From Nocardioides renjunii (GTDB taxonomy: Bacteria > Actinomycetota > Actinomycetes > Propionibacteriales > Nocardioidaceae), in NCBI RefSeq assembly GCF_034661175.1, contig NZ_CP141058.1:1178001-1242000 (forward strand): 64,000 nucleotides of DNA, given 5' to 3'. Of this stretch, positions 52,698-61,346 are shown one piece after another (the first letter of the stretch is position 1; each line of letters opens with the position of its first letter). A model generated the notes under the pieces. That model was not told where the DNA came from and made no database searches. It saw only the letters and a program-made list of their open reading frames with translations. The position numbers and the translations under genes are program-made.

Positions 52698-54803
52698 ATG
52701 AGCAACCGGCGGATCAGGATCGGCATCGACACCGGAGGGACCTTCACCGACGTCGTCGCCTTCGACGAGGACTCCGGGGCGCTGGTCACCACCAAGACGC
52801 CGAGCACGCCGGGCAACCCGGCGGACGGCTTCATCGCGGGCGTCGAGAAGATCCTCGACCTCGCGGGCGCCGACGGGAGCGACATCACGGCGGTCTCGCA
52901 CGGCACCACGGTCGCCACCAACAAGCTGCTCGAGGGCAAGGTCGAGCGCCTCGGGTTCATCACGACCGAGGGCTACGAGTTCATGCTCGAGATCGCCCGC
53001 CAGTCCGTGCCGGACGGCTACGGAAACTCCTACTTCTGGGTCAAGCCCGACCGCATCGTGCCGGCCGACCGGGTGCGCACGGTCGGTGGCCGCCTCGACT
53101 TCACCGGCGCCGAGATCAGGCCCTTCGACGGGGAGGCGGCAGTCGCCGCGGCGCGATGGTTCCGCGACCAGGGGATCACCACGCTCGGCGTCTGCTTCCT
53201 GCACGCCTACGCCAGCGACGAGCACGAGCTGCGGATGCGCGACATCCTGCGCCGCGAGCACCCCGACGCGGTGGTCTCGATCTCCAGCGAGGTGCTGCGC
53301 GAGTACCGCGAGTACGAGCGCGCGATGACCACGCTCGTAGACGCGGCGGTCAAGCCCAACGTCAGCCGCTACGTCACCAACATCACCGAGCGGCTGCACG
53401 CCTTCACCGGCGGGCGCAGTGCCGGCGGCGACTCGATCCCGTTCTACGTGATGAAGTCCAACGGCGGCGTGCTCTCGGCCGACGAGGTCGTCCACCAGCC
53501 GATCACCACCGTGCTGTCCGGGCCCGCCGCGGGCGCGCTGGGCGCGGCGCTCATCGCCGAGGTCGCCGGCTTCCCGCGGATCCTCACCTGCGACGGCGGC
53601 GGCACGTCGACCGACGTGTCGGTCGTGCTCGACGGCCAGCCGACCCTCACCACCGAGGGCACGGTCGGGGCCTACCCGAGCAAGATCCCGATGATCGACG
53701 TGGTCACCGTCGGCGCCGGCGGCGGCTCCATCGCCTGGCTCTCGCCCGAGGGCTCCCTCAAGGTCGGCCCGCACTCGGCCGGAGCCGACCCGGGTCCGCT
53801 CTGCTACGGCAAGGGCGGCACCCAGCCCACCATCACCGACGCCCATGTCTCGCTCGGCCGGATCCCGCCGCACCTGCTCGGTGGCGAGATCCCGCTGGAC
53901 GTCGAGGCGGCTCGGCACGGGGTCGCCGACCTCGCCGAGCAGCTCGGGCTCGACTTCGAGCGGTGCGCCACGGGCATCCTCGAGATCTCCGCCTGGAACC
54001 AGGCCAACGCCTTGCGCCAGGTCAGCGTCAAGCGCGGCCTCGACGTGCGTGACTTCATGCTGACGACCTTCGGCGGCTCCGGCTCGCTGCTGGCCTGCCG
54101 CCTCGTCGACATCCTCGACCTCGCCGGCGTCGTCGTACCCCCCGACCCGGGCAACGTGAGCGCGTTCGGCCTGCTGACGGTCGACGTCAAGAACGACTAC
54201 GTTCAGACCCACGTCGCCAAGGAGTCGGCGCTCGACCACGCGGTCGTGCAGGCGATCCTCGACGACCTCACCGACCGCGCCCGGAGCGCCCTCGACAAGG
54301 AGGGCTTCACCGCCGACCAGCACCAGTTCCTGCGCACCATCGACGTCCGCTACGTCGGCCAGGCCTACGAGGTGCGGGTCCCCGCCCCGGACGGCGCCGT
54401 CGACGACACGTACGTCGCGCAGGTGGCCGACACCTTCCACGCCGAGCACCGCCAGCTCTACGGCTACGACTTCCGCGGCGACCGCGACCAGCAGGTCGAG
54501 TGGGTCAACCTCCGGGTCACCGGCATCGGGCCGATCACGCGTCCCGAGATCCCGACGCTCGACAAGGCCGACGGCGAGGTGCTCGAGCGTGCCGTGCGCA
54601 GCCGGCGACAGGTGTGCTTCGACGCCGACGAGGGCTACGTCGACACGCCGGTCATCTGGCGCGGCGACCTCGGCGCCGGCGACGCCTTCAGCGGCCCGGC
54701 GGTGGTCGAGGAGTTCGGCTCGACCATCCCCGTCCACCCCGGCTTCGAGGTCGTGGTCGACGACTGGGCCAACCTCGTGATCCGGAAGGAGGCCGCCCGA
54801 TGA
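52698..54803 (+). CDS. hyuA: Hydantoinase/oxoprolinase HyuA-type ATPase subunit
   Basis: 701 residues. RIGIDTGGTFTDVVAFDE is the ATP-binding start of the ASKHA fold; SHGTTVATNKLLEGK, TVLSGPAAGALGAA and LTCDGGGTSTDVSVV complete the phosphate and adenosine elements, and GADPGPLCYGKGG is family-specific. With HyuB it opens cyclic amides such as N-methylhydantoin or 5-oxoproline at the cost of ATP; acetone and acetophenone carboxylases are also related. The ATG at 52698 fits the leaderless promoter. The substrate in this island is unknown; a hydantoin or an oxidised pyrimidine derivative would fit the surroundings. Confidence 0.92.
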   Translation: MSNRRIRIGIDTGGTFTDVVAFDEDSGALVTTKTPSTPGNPADGFIAGVEKILDLAGADGSDITAVSHGTTVATNKLLEGKVERLGFITTEGYEFMLEIARQSVPDGYGNSYFWVKPDRIVPADRVRTVGGRLDFTGAEIRPFDGEAAVAAARWFRDQGITTLGVCFLHAYASDEHELRMRDILRREHPDAVVSISSEVLREYREYERAMTTLVDAAVKPNVSRYVTNITERLHAFTGGRSAGGDSIPFYVMKSNGGVLSADEVVHQPITTVLSGPAAGALGAALIAEVAGFPRILTCDGGGTSTDVSVVLDGQPTLTTEGTVGAYPSKIPMIDVVTVGAGGGSIAWLSPEGSLKVGPHSAGADPGPLCYGKGGTQPTITDAHVSLGRIPPHLLGGEIPLDVEAARHGVADLAEQLGLDFERCATGILEISAWNQANALRQVSVKRGLDVRDFMLTTFGGSGSLLACRLVDILDLAGVVVPPDPGNVSAFGLLTVDVKNDYVQTHVAKESALDHAVVQAILDDLTDRARSALDKEGFTADQHQFLRTIDVRYVGQAYEVRVPAPDGAVDDTYVAQVADTFHAEHRQLYGYDFRGDRDQQVEWVNLRVTGIGPITRPEIPTLDKADGEVLERAVRSRRQVCFDADEGYVDTPVIWRGDLGAGDAFSGPAVVEEFGSTIPVHPGFEVVVDDWANLVIRKEAAR

Positions 54804-56800
54804 GCGGCACCGCAGTGGACCCCGCCTACGTCACCGCACGGCCGGCCAACCCGGCCGGCCTGCCCACGGCGTACGAGCACGGCGGGCGACTCACCGCCGA
54901 GGGGACGACGGTCGACCCGATCCTCGTCGAGATCGTCCAGGGCACGCTCGCCAGCGTCGAGATGGAGGTCGAGACCGCGATCGGCCGCACCAGCCGCTCG
55001 CCGATGATCCGCGACGCCCACGACTTCCGGGCCGGGATCCATGACCGCCAGCTGCGCAAGCTCACCGGCCGGTCCTACAGCGCGCTCGTGCACCCGATCG
55101 TCCGCGACTTCCCCATCGAGGAGATGCGGGAGGGGGACGTCTTCTTCCACAACGACGTCTACGAGTCCGAGGGCGGCATCGGCCACTTGCCGGACCTGTG
55201 CGTCACCGTCCCGGTGTTCCACGAGGCCGATGGTGTGAAGAGCGTCGTCGCCTTCGTGCAAGCCTTCGGCCACCACGACGACATCGGCGGCGCGGTGCCG
55301 GGCTCGATGCCCAGCAACGCGACCACCGTCTACGAGGAGGGGCTGGCCGTCCCGCCGATCAAGCTGTGGGACGCGGGCGTCCCCAACAGGTCGGCCCTGC
55401 GGATCATGACGCGCAACTCCCGCATGCCCGACAGCCTCGCCGCCGACCTCGACGCCGAGTGCTCCGCCTGCCTGATGGGGGCACGCCGGCTCGGCGAGCT
55501 CTTCGAGCGCTACGGCCGCGACGCGATCGAGGCGTCGTTCGACGCCATCCTGGACGCGACCACCGAGACCTACCGTCGCGAGATCCTGTCGAAGATCCCC
55601 GACGGCACCTACGTCTGGGAGGACTACGCCGAGCACGACGGCGTCGACGAGCCACAGCTGCACACGCAGCGGATCACCCTGACCAAGGTCAGCGACGCCC
55701 CGGCCGACCCCGACAACGGCCGCCCCGCCGGACCGCGGCTGATCATCGACTTCACCGGCACCAGCGCCCAGGCCAAGGGACCGATCAACCACTGCGGCGA
55801 CTACGTCGGCGGCAACTTCCTCAAGAAGTGGCTCGCGCCGATCCTGCGCAACCTCGCCGACACCCCCGAGCGGATGGCCGAGCTCGACGTCAACGAGGGG
55901 ATCGTGCCGCTCATCGAGATGCGGTTCCCGGAGAAGGGCACGCTGCTCACGCCGATCCACCCCGCGCCGACCAACGCCCGCACCTTCGTGATCCTGCGGC
56001 TGCTCGGCGTGCTCGCCGGCGTCGTGGCCAAGGCCGTCGACGGCAAGATGCCCGCCGACCAGGAGACGATCCGCTACACCGGCGTCTACGGCAAGGACCT
56101 CGACGGCAACGACTACCTCATGCGCGAGGTGCTCGGCGGCGGCTCCGGCGGTCGCTACTACGCCGACGGCGAGGACACCATCCACGTGGTGCCCGACTCG
56201 CGCAACCTGCCCACCGAGTTCACCGAGTCGCGCTTCCCCTTCGTCGTCGAGCGCCTCGGGCTCGCCGTCGACTCCGGCGGCGCCGGGCAGTTCCGCGGCG
56301 GCCTCGGCTACGAGAAGCACATCCGGATGCTGAAGGACGCGCACTTCATGTCCATCGCCGACCGCTCGATCCTCGCCTGCTGGGGCGTCCGGGGCGGCAG
56401 GGCGGGATCGCCGTTCCAGGTCGTCATCGACCCGGGCGGGCCGGAGGAGCGCGAGGTCGACGCCCTCGCCGACGCCGAGGTGGTCCGCGCCGGCCAGGTC
56501 GTCCGCATCCGTACGACCGGTGGAGGCGGCTGGGGAGACCCGCTGGCCCGCGACCCCGAGCTCGTCGTCCGCGACGTCGTGTGGCGCAAGGTCTCGGCCG
56601 AGGCCGCGCTGCGCGACTACGGCGTGGTCCTGACCGGCTCGGTCGACGACGGCAGCCTGGCCCACGACGCGGACGCGACCGCCGCGGAGCGCGGCGGCCG
56701 GGCGCCGTGGAGCCGTGAGGACGACGCCTTCTTCGACCGCGGTCCGGGCTACGCCTCGCTGGCCGACGGGGCGCCCCACGCCGACGTCGACACCGTCTGA
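54800..56800 (+). CDS. hyuB: Hydantoinase/oxoprolinase HyuB-type subunit
   Basis: 666 residues, ATG overlapping the hyuA stop. IVQGTLASVEMEVETAIGRTSRSPMIRDAHDF, split by position (about 45-76), and GDVFFHNDVYESEGGIGHLPD, AFGHHDDIGGAVPGSMP and GGLGYEKHI are HyuB blocks, including the HHDDIGG metal-site-like motif. It combines with HyuA into the ATP-dependent amidohydrolase. About 70 charged C-terminal residues follow the GGGGWGDPLARDPELVVRDV end of the usual domain. An NAD(P)-binding gene begins 13 bp later and may share the transcript. Confidence 0.92.
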   Translation: MSGTAVDPAYVTARPANPAGLPTAYEHGGRLTAEGTTVDPILVEIVQGTLASVEMEVETAIGRTSRSPMIRDAHDFRAGIHDRQLRKLTGRSYSALVHPIVRDFPIEEMREGDVFFHNDVYESEGGIGHLPDLCVTVPVFHEADGVKSVVAFVQAFGHHDDIGGAVPGSMPSNATTVYEEGLAVPPIKLWDAGVPNRSALRIMTRNSRMPDSLAADLDAECSACLMGARRLGELFERYGRDAIEASFDAILDATTETYRREILSKIPDGTYVWEDYAEHDGVDEPQLHTQRITLTKVSDAPADPDNGRPAGPRLIIDFTGTSAQAKGPINHCGDYVGGNFLKKWLAPILRNLADTPERMAELDVNEGIVPLIEMRFPEKGTLLTPIHPAPTNARTFVILRLLGVLAGVVAKAVDGKMPADQETIRYTGVYGKDLDGNDYLMREVLGGGSGGRYYADGEDTIHVVPDSRNLPTEFTESRFPFVVERLGLAVDSGGAGQFRGGLGYEKHIRMLKDAHFMSIADRSILACWGVRGGRAGSPFQVVIDPGGPEEREVDALADAEVVRAGQVVRIRTTGGGGWGDPLARDPELVVRDVVWRKVSAEAALRDYGVVLTGSVDDGSLAHDADATAAERGGRAPWSREDDAFFDRGPGYASLADGAPHADVDTV

Positions 56801-56813
56801 GCGGCGGTCGGGG

Positions 56814-57509
56814 GTGCAGGTCGAGGTGCGGACGGCCGTGCGGGTCGCGGTGCTCGGCGGCCACGGCAAGACCGGCCGCGCCGTCGGTGCTGCGCTCGCC
56901 GACCGCGGCGCCGAGGCGCTGCCGCTGGGTCGGGCCGAGTGGTCGTCCCTGGCGGCCGCGGTCGCCGGCTGCGACGCGGCCTACGTCATCGCGCCCAACC
57001 TGCACCCCGACGAGCCGGCCTACGTCGCCGAGGCGCTGGACGCGCTCCACGCCGCCGACGTCGGCCGGGTGGTCTACCACTCGGTCGCCTCGCCCTACGT
57101 CCCTGGGATGCCGCACCACCTCGGCAAGGCGGCCGGTGAGGACCTGATCCGCCGCAGCGGGCTCGACTGGACGATCCTGCAGCCCGGCGCCTACCTCCAG
57201 AACCTCGACCTCACCGGGCGCCTCGAGGTGCCCTACTCCCTCGACGTCCCCTTCGGCTTCCTCGACCTCGCCGACCTCGGCCGCGCCGCGGCCGTCGTCC
57301 TGACCGAGCCGGGGCACGGCGGGGCGACGTACGAGCTCGCGACCCGCGTGGCCACCGTGCGCGAGCTCGCCGACGAGGCGGGTGTCGAGGCCCGCCGGGT
57401 GGACGACCCCGGGACGCACCCGTGGCTGACCGCGATGTTCGCCTACTACGACCGACACGGGCTGCCGGCCGGGACGCGGGTGCTGGGCGCACTGCTCCGT
57501 CGTTCCTAG
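56814..57509 (+). CDS. NmrA-like NAD(P)-binding protein
   Basis: 231 residues from the GTG at 56814; GTG codons at 56826 and 56838 are alternative starts. VRVAVLGGHGKTGRAVGAALADRG is a Rossmann dinucleotide loop (GGxGxxG), and SVASPYVPGMPHHLGKAAGEDLIRRSGLDWTILQPGAYLQN is the atypical-SDR pattern of NmrA/NAD(P)H-binding proteins, without the Tyr-Lys pair. It may be a redox sensor or a reductase. Closely follows hyuB but its link to hydantoin breakdown is only positional. Confidence 0.83.
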   Translation: MQVEVRTAVRVAVLGGHGKTGRAVGAALADRGAEALPLGRAEWSSLAAAVAGCDAAYVIAPNLHPDEPAYVAEALDALHAADVGRVVYHSVASPYVPGMPHHLGKAAGEDLIRRSGLDWTILQPGAYLQNLDLTGRLEVPYSLDVPFGFLDLADLGRAAAVVLTEPGHGGATYELATRVATVRELADEAGVEARRVDDPGTHPWLTAMFAYYDRHGLPAGTRVLGALLRRS

Positions 57510-57512
57510 GGT
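57507..57512 (+). promoter_or_regulatory. Leaderless -10 box TAGGGT
   Basis: TAGGGT, six bases before the ATG at 57519; the box overlaps the stop codon of the preceding gene. Confidence 0.5.
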
Positions 57513-57518
57513 GTGCGC

Positions 57519-57923
57519 ATGGCAGTGACGTTCGGGACCGGGTGCTTCGACCAGGGGCGAGGGTGGGAGGCCGAGCCACGGTTCAGGGTGGCCACGGACA
57601 CCGTCGAGCTCGCCGCGGACGCACTGCTCGTGGCAGCGGAGCGCTTCATGATGGTGGGGGAGAGCGGCACCGAGCACAGCGAGGACGAGGACTTCTGGGA
57701 CGAGGAGGACCGCGGGCCGAGCAGCACCGCGGTCTCCGTCGACGAGGAGGCGGCCTACGTCGCTGCCGACACCGACGCATGGCTGAGCCGCCGGATGGCC
57801 GACACGATGAAGTCGATCCTCGTCCAAGAGCTGACCCGGGTCGGCGTCTCCGCCGTCGTCACGGCCGACTACGACCCGATCCGGGGCATCCGCGCCCGCA
57901 GGTGGCCGGCTCGCACGAGCTGA
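57519..57923 (+). CDS. Hypothetical protein
   Basis: 134 residues, unrecognised. Acidic middle (EHSEDEDFWDEEDRG), an amphipathic helix before and after it (TVELAADALLVAAERFMMV; RMADTMKSILVQELTRVG), and a final VVTADYDPIRGIRARRWP. No signal peptide or membrane segment. Its own leaderless promoter supports it as a real gene. The following 136 bp to the LanC-like gene show nothing notable. Confidence 0.6.
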   Translation: MAVTFGTGCFDQGRGWEAEPRFRVATDTVELAADALLVAAERFMMVGESGTEHSEDEDFWDEEDRGPSSTAVSVDEEAAYVAADTDAWLSRRMADTMKSILVQELTRVGVSAVVTADYDPIRGIRARRWPARTS

Positions 57924-58047
57924 CGCCTGGTGCCGCACACCCGGCAGGCAGTCGATCCGGAGCGCCAGCTTCCTGCGATGGACCAGTGCTCGTCGCATGA
58001 ACCTGGTGCACAGGATCGACTGCGCGACGACGGGGTTCCCGTGCTGC

Positions 58048-58053
58048 CATGAT
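58048..58053 (+). promoter_or_regulatory. Possible leaderless -10 box CATGAT
   Basis: CATGAT, six bases before the ATG at 58060. Confidence 0.4.
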
Positions 58054-58059
58054 CGGTGG

Positions 58060-59406
58060 ATGACCGACCCCGCGACGTACGCCGACCTCGGCGAGGCGGC
58101 GTGGCGCTGGGTGCTCGACCAGGTGCGGTGGGACGACGCGGGTCCGTGGATCCCCGAGACGGTGCCGCACGCCGGGGGACCGCCCGAGGAGCGCGACGGC
58201 ATGCACAGCGGCATCGGCGGGCTCGCACTCGTGCTCGCCGAGGTCCGGCTCGGGCGGGCGTGGACCGACGAGGAGCAGCGGCTCGCCGACGGCATCGCGG
58301 CCCGGATCCGCGCGGGACTGCCGAGCCAAGGGCTGGCGACGTACTTCGACGGGGTGGTCAGCGACCTCGGGGTGCTGATCGCCCTGGACGCACGAGGCGC
58401 AGGCAGTGCCGAGGATGCCGGCGTCGCGGTCGCGCGGCTCGTCGAGCTCGCGACCGACGACGGGTGGGAGCAGCCCTACCTGGTGCCGCCCCCGTTCGCG
58501 CCGCACACCCGCATCAACGACGTCACGCTGGGCACGGCCGGTGTCCTGCTCGGCGCGGTCTGGGCTCACCGGCACGGCGCACGCGGGGCGGAGGACCTGG
58601 CTGAGCGGGCGGCCGGCATCCTCCTCGCGGAGGGGGAGCCGACGCAGGCGGGGACCGCCTGGTCGTTCGTGCCGAGGCGCTTCCGCGCCGACGTGCCGGT
58701 CGAGCGGCAGCGCGAGATGCCCAACTGGTCGCACGGCCTCGCCGGGATCGCGGCCGCGCTCGCGGTGGCGGGCAGCGAGCTGCGCCGGCCGGACCTCGTC
58801 GACGCGGCACGCCGCGGAGCGGAGCACCTGGTGACGCTGGGCGACACCGACGGCGACGGCTTCGTCGTGCCGGCGGCGATCCCGCCCTCACCGGGACTCG
58901 AGGAGGTCACGTTCACCTGGTGCCACGGACCGACCGGCACCTCGCTGCTCTTCACCGCCCTCGAGCACGCCGGCGTCGACGTGGTCGCGGGCGAGTCCCC
59001 GGCCCAGTGGCACCGCCGTTGCCTGCGCAGCGTCCGCACGTCCGGCGTGCCGCGACGGCTGCGCCCGGGCTTCTGGGACAACGACGGACGCTGCTGCGGC
59101 ACCGCCGGTGTCGGCGAGGTGTTCCTCGACGCGTGGCAGCGGCTCGGCGACCCCGACGACCTCGCCTTCGCGACGGTCCTGGGCGATGCGCTGCTCGACC
59201 GGGCCGTCCGCGACGGCGACCGCGCGTGCTGGCGCTTCACCGAGCACCGCAGGGACGACCCCCTCCTGCCGCCCGGAGTCGGCTGGATGCAGGGCGCCGC
59301 CGGCATCGCGGCCCACCTGCTGCGGCTCTCGCGGGTCCTCCGCGAGGGTCGTACGGCGCCCGCCGTCGCCCGTCTCGACACGTGGTGGAACCTGCCGCCA
59401 GCCTGA
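58060..59406 (+). CDS. Stand-alone LanC-like protein with a Cys-Cys zinc motif
   Basis: 448 residues; the ATG at 58060 (leaderless spacing) is preferred over one 21 codons upstream. The alpha/alpha barrel of lanthionine cyclases is seen in its repeated glycine motifs: HSGIGGLALVLAEV, NDVTLGTAGVLLGAVW, NWSHGLAGIAAALAV, FTWCHGPTGTSLLF, RCCGTAGVGEVFLDAW and GWMQGAAGIAAHLLRL. The zinc Cys of WCHG is present, but the second site reads CCG where LanC enzymes have CHG, replacing the His ligand by Cys. No lanthipeptide precursor, dehydratase or exporter gene is near, so lantibiotic synthesis is unlikely; glutathione-type or other thiol addition is an open possibility. Confidence 0.82.
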   Translation: MTDPATYADLGEAAWRWVLDQVRWDDAGPWIPETVPHAGGPPEERDGMHSGIGGLALVLAEVRLGRAWTDEEQRLADGIAARIRAGLPSQGLATYFDGVVSDLGVLIALDARGAGSAEDAGVAVARLVELATDDGWEQPYLVPPPFAPHTRINDVTLGTAGVLLGAVWAHRHGARGAEDLAERAAGILLAEGEPTQAGTAWSFVPRRFRADVPVERQREMPNWSHGLAGIAAALAVAGSELRRPDLVDAARRGAEHLVTLGDTDGDGFVVPAAIPPSPGLEEVTFTWCHGPTGTSLLFTALEHAGVDVVAGESPAQWHRRCLRSVRTSGVPRRLRPGFWDNDGRCCGTAGVGEVFLDAWQRLGDPDDLAFATVLGDALLDRAVRDGDRACWRFTEHRRDDPLLPPGVGWMQGAAGIAAHLLRLSRVLREGRTAPAVARLDTWWNLPPA

Positions 59407-59418
59407 GCGGCGCGGCGC

Positions 59419-60378
59419 TCAGCCGCCGGCCCCCGCGAACCGGGCCGCCAGCACCCGGCACGCCGCCGCCAGCTCGGGCGGCTCCACCACCTCCACATCG
59501 GCGTCGAAGCGGGCGAACGCCGCCGCGAGCGCCACCCACGACCAGGCGCCGAGCGTGACCCGGCAGGTGCCGTCGGCGAGCGCCTCGACGTCGCCGTCGC
59601 CGACGAAGGGCGCCACCTCGGAGGCGGGTGCCCGCAGCACCGCGGTGCCCCGGCACGGCCACGCGTCCTCGTCGGCCGAGCCCTTGAAGCGCGCGGACAC
59701 GAACGTCGCCACGTCGGGCGCCGGCAGCTCGCGCGGCACGAAGCGCGGCCCGTGGGGGGTGCGCAGCCGCATCCGGTCCAGCCGGTAGGTCCGCCAGGCC
59801 TCGCGGTCGAGGTCCCACCCGACGACGTACCAGCGGGAGCGACGCCGGACCAGGTGCACCGCCTCCGTCCGCCGCGGTGGCGCGCCGGGCGACTCCTCGC
59901 CGTAGTCGAAGCGCAGCACCTCGCAGCGGCGGATCGCCGCGCTCACCTCGACGATGACGGCCGGGTCGACGGCCGGCCCGCGGTCGAGCGCCGTCACGCG
60001 GACGGCGTCGACGCGGTGGCGCAGGTGGCTGGGCAGCACCTGGCGCACCGTGGCGAGGGCGCGGGCGGCGCCCTGCGCGACGGCGTCGTCGGTGCCGTCG
60101 CCGCTGCCGGTCGCCAGGCGTAGCGCCACGGCCAGCGCCACCGCCTGCTCCTCGTCGAAGAGCAGGGGAGGGAGCTCGCTGCCCGACTCCAGCCGGTAGC
60201 CGCCGTCGGGTCCCTTCGTGGCCGTGACGCGGTAGCCCAGCCCGCGCAGGCGATCCACGTCGCGACGCACCGTGCGCTCGGTGACCTCCAGCCGCCGCGC
60301 CAGGACACCCCCGGGCCAGTCGCGGCGCGCCTGGAGGAGGGAGAGCAGGGCGAGGAGCCGCCCGGTGGGTCCTGACAT
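59419..60378 (-). CDS. WYL-domain transcriptional regulator
   Basis: 319 residues. DeoR-like winged helix at the start (TGRLLALLSLLQARRDWPGG, RRLEVTERTVRRDVDRLRGLGY), then the WYL domain with RRSRWYVVGWDLDREAWRTYRLDRM in place of the literal W-Y-L, and a WCX-type C-terminus. Such proteins sense a nucleic-acid-like or other ligand and commonly repress an adjacent gene. It is divergent from the VOC protein across 102 bp and probably regulates it. CACACT six bases upstream of the ATG makes it leaderless. Confidence 0.88.
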   Translation of the reverse strand: MSGPTGRLLALLSLLQARRDWPGGVLARRLEVTERTVRRDVDRLRGLGYRVTATKGPDGGYRLESGSELPPLLFDEEQAVALAVALRLATGSGDGTDDAVAQGAARALATVRQVLPSHLRHRVDAVRVTALDRGPAVDPAVIVEVSAAIRRCEVLRFDYGEESPGAPPRRTEAVHLVRRRSRWYVVGWDLDREAWRTYRLDRMRLRTPHGPRFVPRELPAPDVATFVSARFKGSADEDAWPCRGTAVLRAPASEVAPFVGDGDVEALADGTCRVTLGAWSWVALAAAFARFDADVEVVEPPELAAACRVLAARFAGAGG

Positions 60379-60384
60379 GGCCCC

Positions 60385-60390
60385 AGTGTG
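60385..60390 (-). promoter_or_regulatory. Leaderless -10 box CACACT (minus strand)
   Basis: CACACT on the minus strand, six bases before the ATG at 60378. Confidence 0.4.
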
Positions 60391-60480
60391 CCCGAGGTAG
60401 CGGACAGGAACGGTCCTCTTCTGGCGAGAGAGTGAGGGCACCGGCCGGAACCGCCGACCGGGCCACCAGGAGGAACCACC

Positions 60481-60906
60481 ATGACCATCGACGTCACCCC
60501 GCACCTCAACTTCCGCGGCAGCGCCCGCGAGGCGCTCGAGCTCTACCGCGACGCCCTGGGCGGCGAGCTCACGATCGTCACCTACCGCGACGCCCACGCC
60601 GTCCAGGACCCCGCCGAGGGCGACCAGGTCATGTGGGGCCAGGTCGCGGCACCGAGCGGGGCCCGGGTGATGGCCTACGACGTGCCGTCCGCGCTGCCCC
60701 ACGACGCCGGGACCATCCCGTTCTTCGTCTCGCTCCGCAGCGCCGACGCGGACGAGGTCTCCGCGGCGTGGGCGGGGCTGCTCGACGGCGCGACGGTCGT
60801 GCAGGACCTCGCGCCGTCCGGCTGGTCCCCGCTCTACGGCATGCTGCGCGACCGCTTCGGGGTCACCTGGGTGCTGGACGTGGCGGTGGCGTACCCGTCG
60901 GCCTGA
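60481..60906 (+). CDS. VOC/PhnB-like protein (glyoxalase fold)
   Basis: 141 residues with AGGAGG at 60468-60473, seven bases before the ATG. PHLNFRGSAREALELYRDALGG is the PhnB-type opening and DRFGVTWVLDVA the closing strand of the vicinal-oxygen-chelate fold. These proteins often bind, but do not obviously transform, small hydrophobic or antibiotic molecules. Neighbouring WYL regulator likely controls it. A hairpin follows. Confidence 0.88.
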   Translation: MTIDVTPHLNFRGSAREALELYRDALGGELTIVTYRDAHAVQDPAEGDQVMWGQVAAPSGARVMAYDVPSALPHDAGTIPFFVSLRSADADEVSAAWAGLLDGATVVQDLAPSGWSPLYGMLRDRFGVTWVLDVAVAYPSA

Positions 60907-60922
60907 CGAGCCGGCCGGCCGC

Positions 60923-60948
60923 AGCCGGCCCGGGACACCGGGCCGGCT
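60923..60948 (+). terminator. Hairpin after the VOC gene
   Basis: Eleven-base arms AGCCGGCCCGG and CCGGGCCGGCT around a GACA loop, 16 bp after the stop. No T-run. Confidence 0.65.
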
Positions 60949-60955
60949 CCGGGCG

Positions 60956-60961
60956 CACACT
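60956..60961 (+). promoter_or_regulatory. Possible leaderless -10 box CACACT
   Basis: CACACT, six bases before the ATG at 60968; same hexamer and spacing as before the WYL gene. Confidence 0.4.
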
Positions 60962-60967
60962 GGACCG

Positions 60968-61246
60968 ATGGACGAGGACGTCGAGGACATGAGCCGCGAG
61001 CAGCTGGTCGCCGAGGTCCGCACGCTGCGGGCGGCGATCCGGACCCACCGCGACAGCTCGGGGCACGACCTGTGCTGGCACCACCCGGACCTCTGGGGCA
61101 CGCTCCCGGAGCGGGTCGAGCCGGACGTCGCGGTGCCGCCGTGGCCGCAGTTCCTGCGCGGGTGCCTGGCCTACCGGCAGTCGCTCGACGAGCAGGTGGC
61201 GGGCGCCCCGGCACATGCGGCGGAGTACGACGCAGGGGCGTCCTGA
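60968..61246 (+). CDS. Small conserved hypothetical protein
   Basis: 92 residues. A short N-terminal coiled coil (SREQLVAEVRTLRAAIRTHR) is followed by DSSGHDLCWHHPDLWGTLPE, a Cys/His/Trp-rich segment that could bind metal. I recall similar small proteins from diverse bacteria, without known function. Placed before the carbamate kinase operon but separated by 100 bp containing repeats and a promoter. Confidence 0.65.
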   Translation: MDEDVEDMSREQLVAEVRTLRAAIRTHRDSSGHDLCWHHPDLWGTLPERVEPDVAVPPWPQFLRGCLAYRQSLDEQVAGAPAHAAEYDAGAS

Positions 61247-61263
61247 CCTCGGCCGGAGGTGCT

Positions 61264-61309
61264 GGGCAACTGTTGCCCTCCGTCCCGCGTGTGCCTGACA
61301 ACTCTTGCC
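61264..61309. promoter_or_regulatory. Palindrome and direct repeat upstream of the carbamate kinase operon
   Basis: GGGCAACTGTTGCCC (61264-61278) is a perfect 15-base palindrome with a single central base. CAACTGTTGCC inside it recurs as CAACTCTTGCC at 61299-61309, 32 bp downstream, about three helical turns, so both would lie on one face of the DNA. They precede the -10 box at 61334, an arrangement expected for a regulator that binds as two dimers. Confidence 0.6.
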
Positions 61310-61333
61310 GGTGGGGGCTGTGCCGCCGGTCAC

Positions 61334-61339
61334 TAGGGT
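61334..61339 (+). promoter_or_regulatory. Leaderless -10 box TAGGGT
   Basis: TAGGGT, seven bases before the ATG at 61347; promoter of the carbamate kinase/amidohydrolase operon. Confidence 0.55.
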
Positions 61340-61346
61340 CGAGCGC

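Noticed and set aside
58060..59406. Lantibiotic biosynthesis locus
   Set aside because: No precursor peptide, LanB/LanM dehydratase, protease or exporter adjoins the LanC-like gene.
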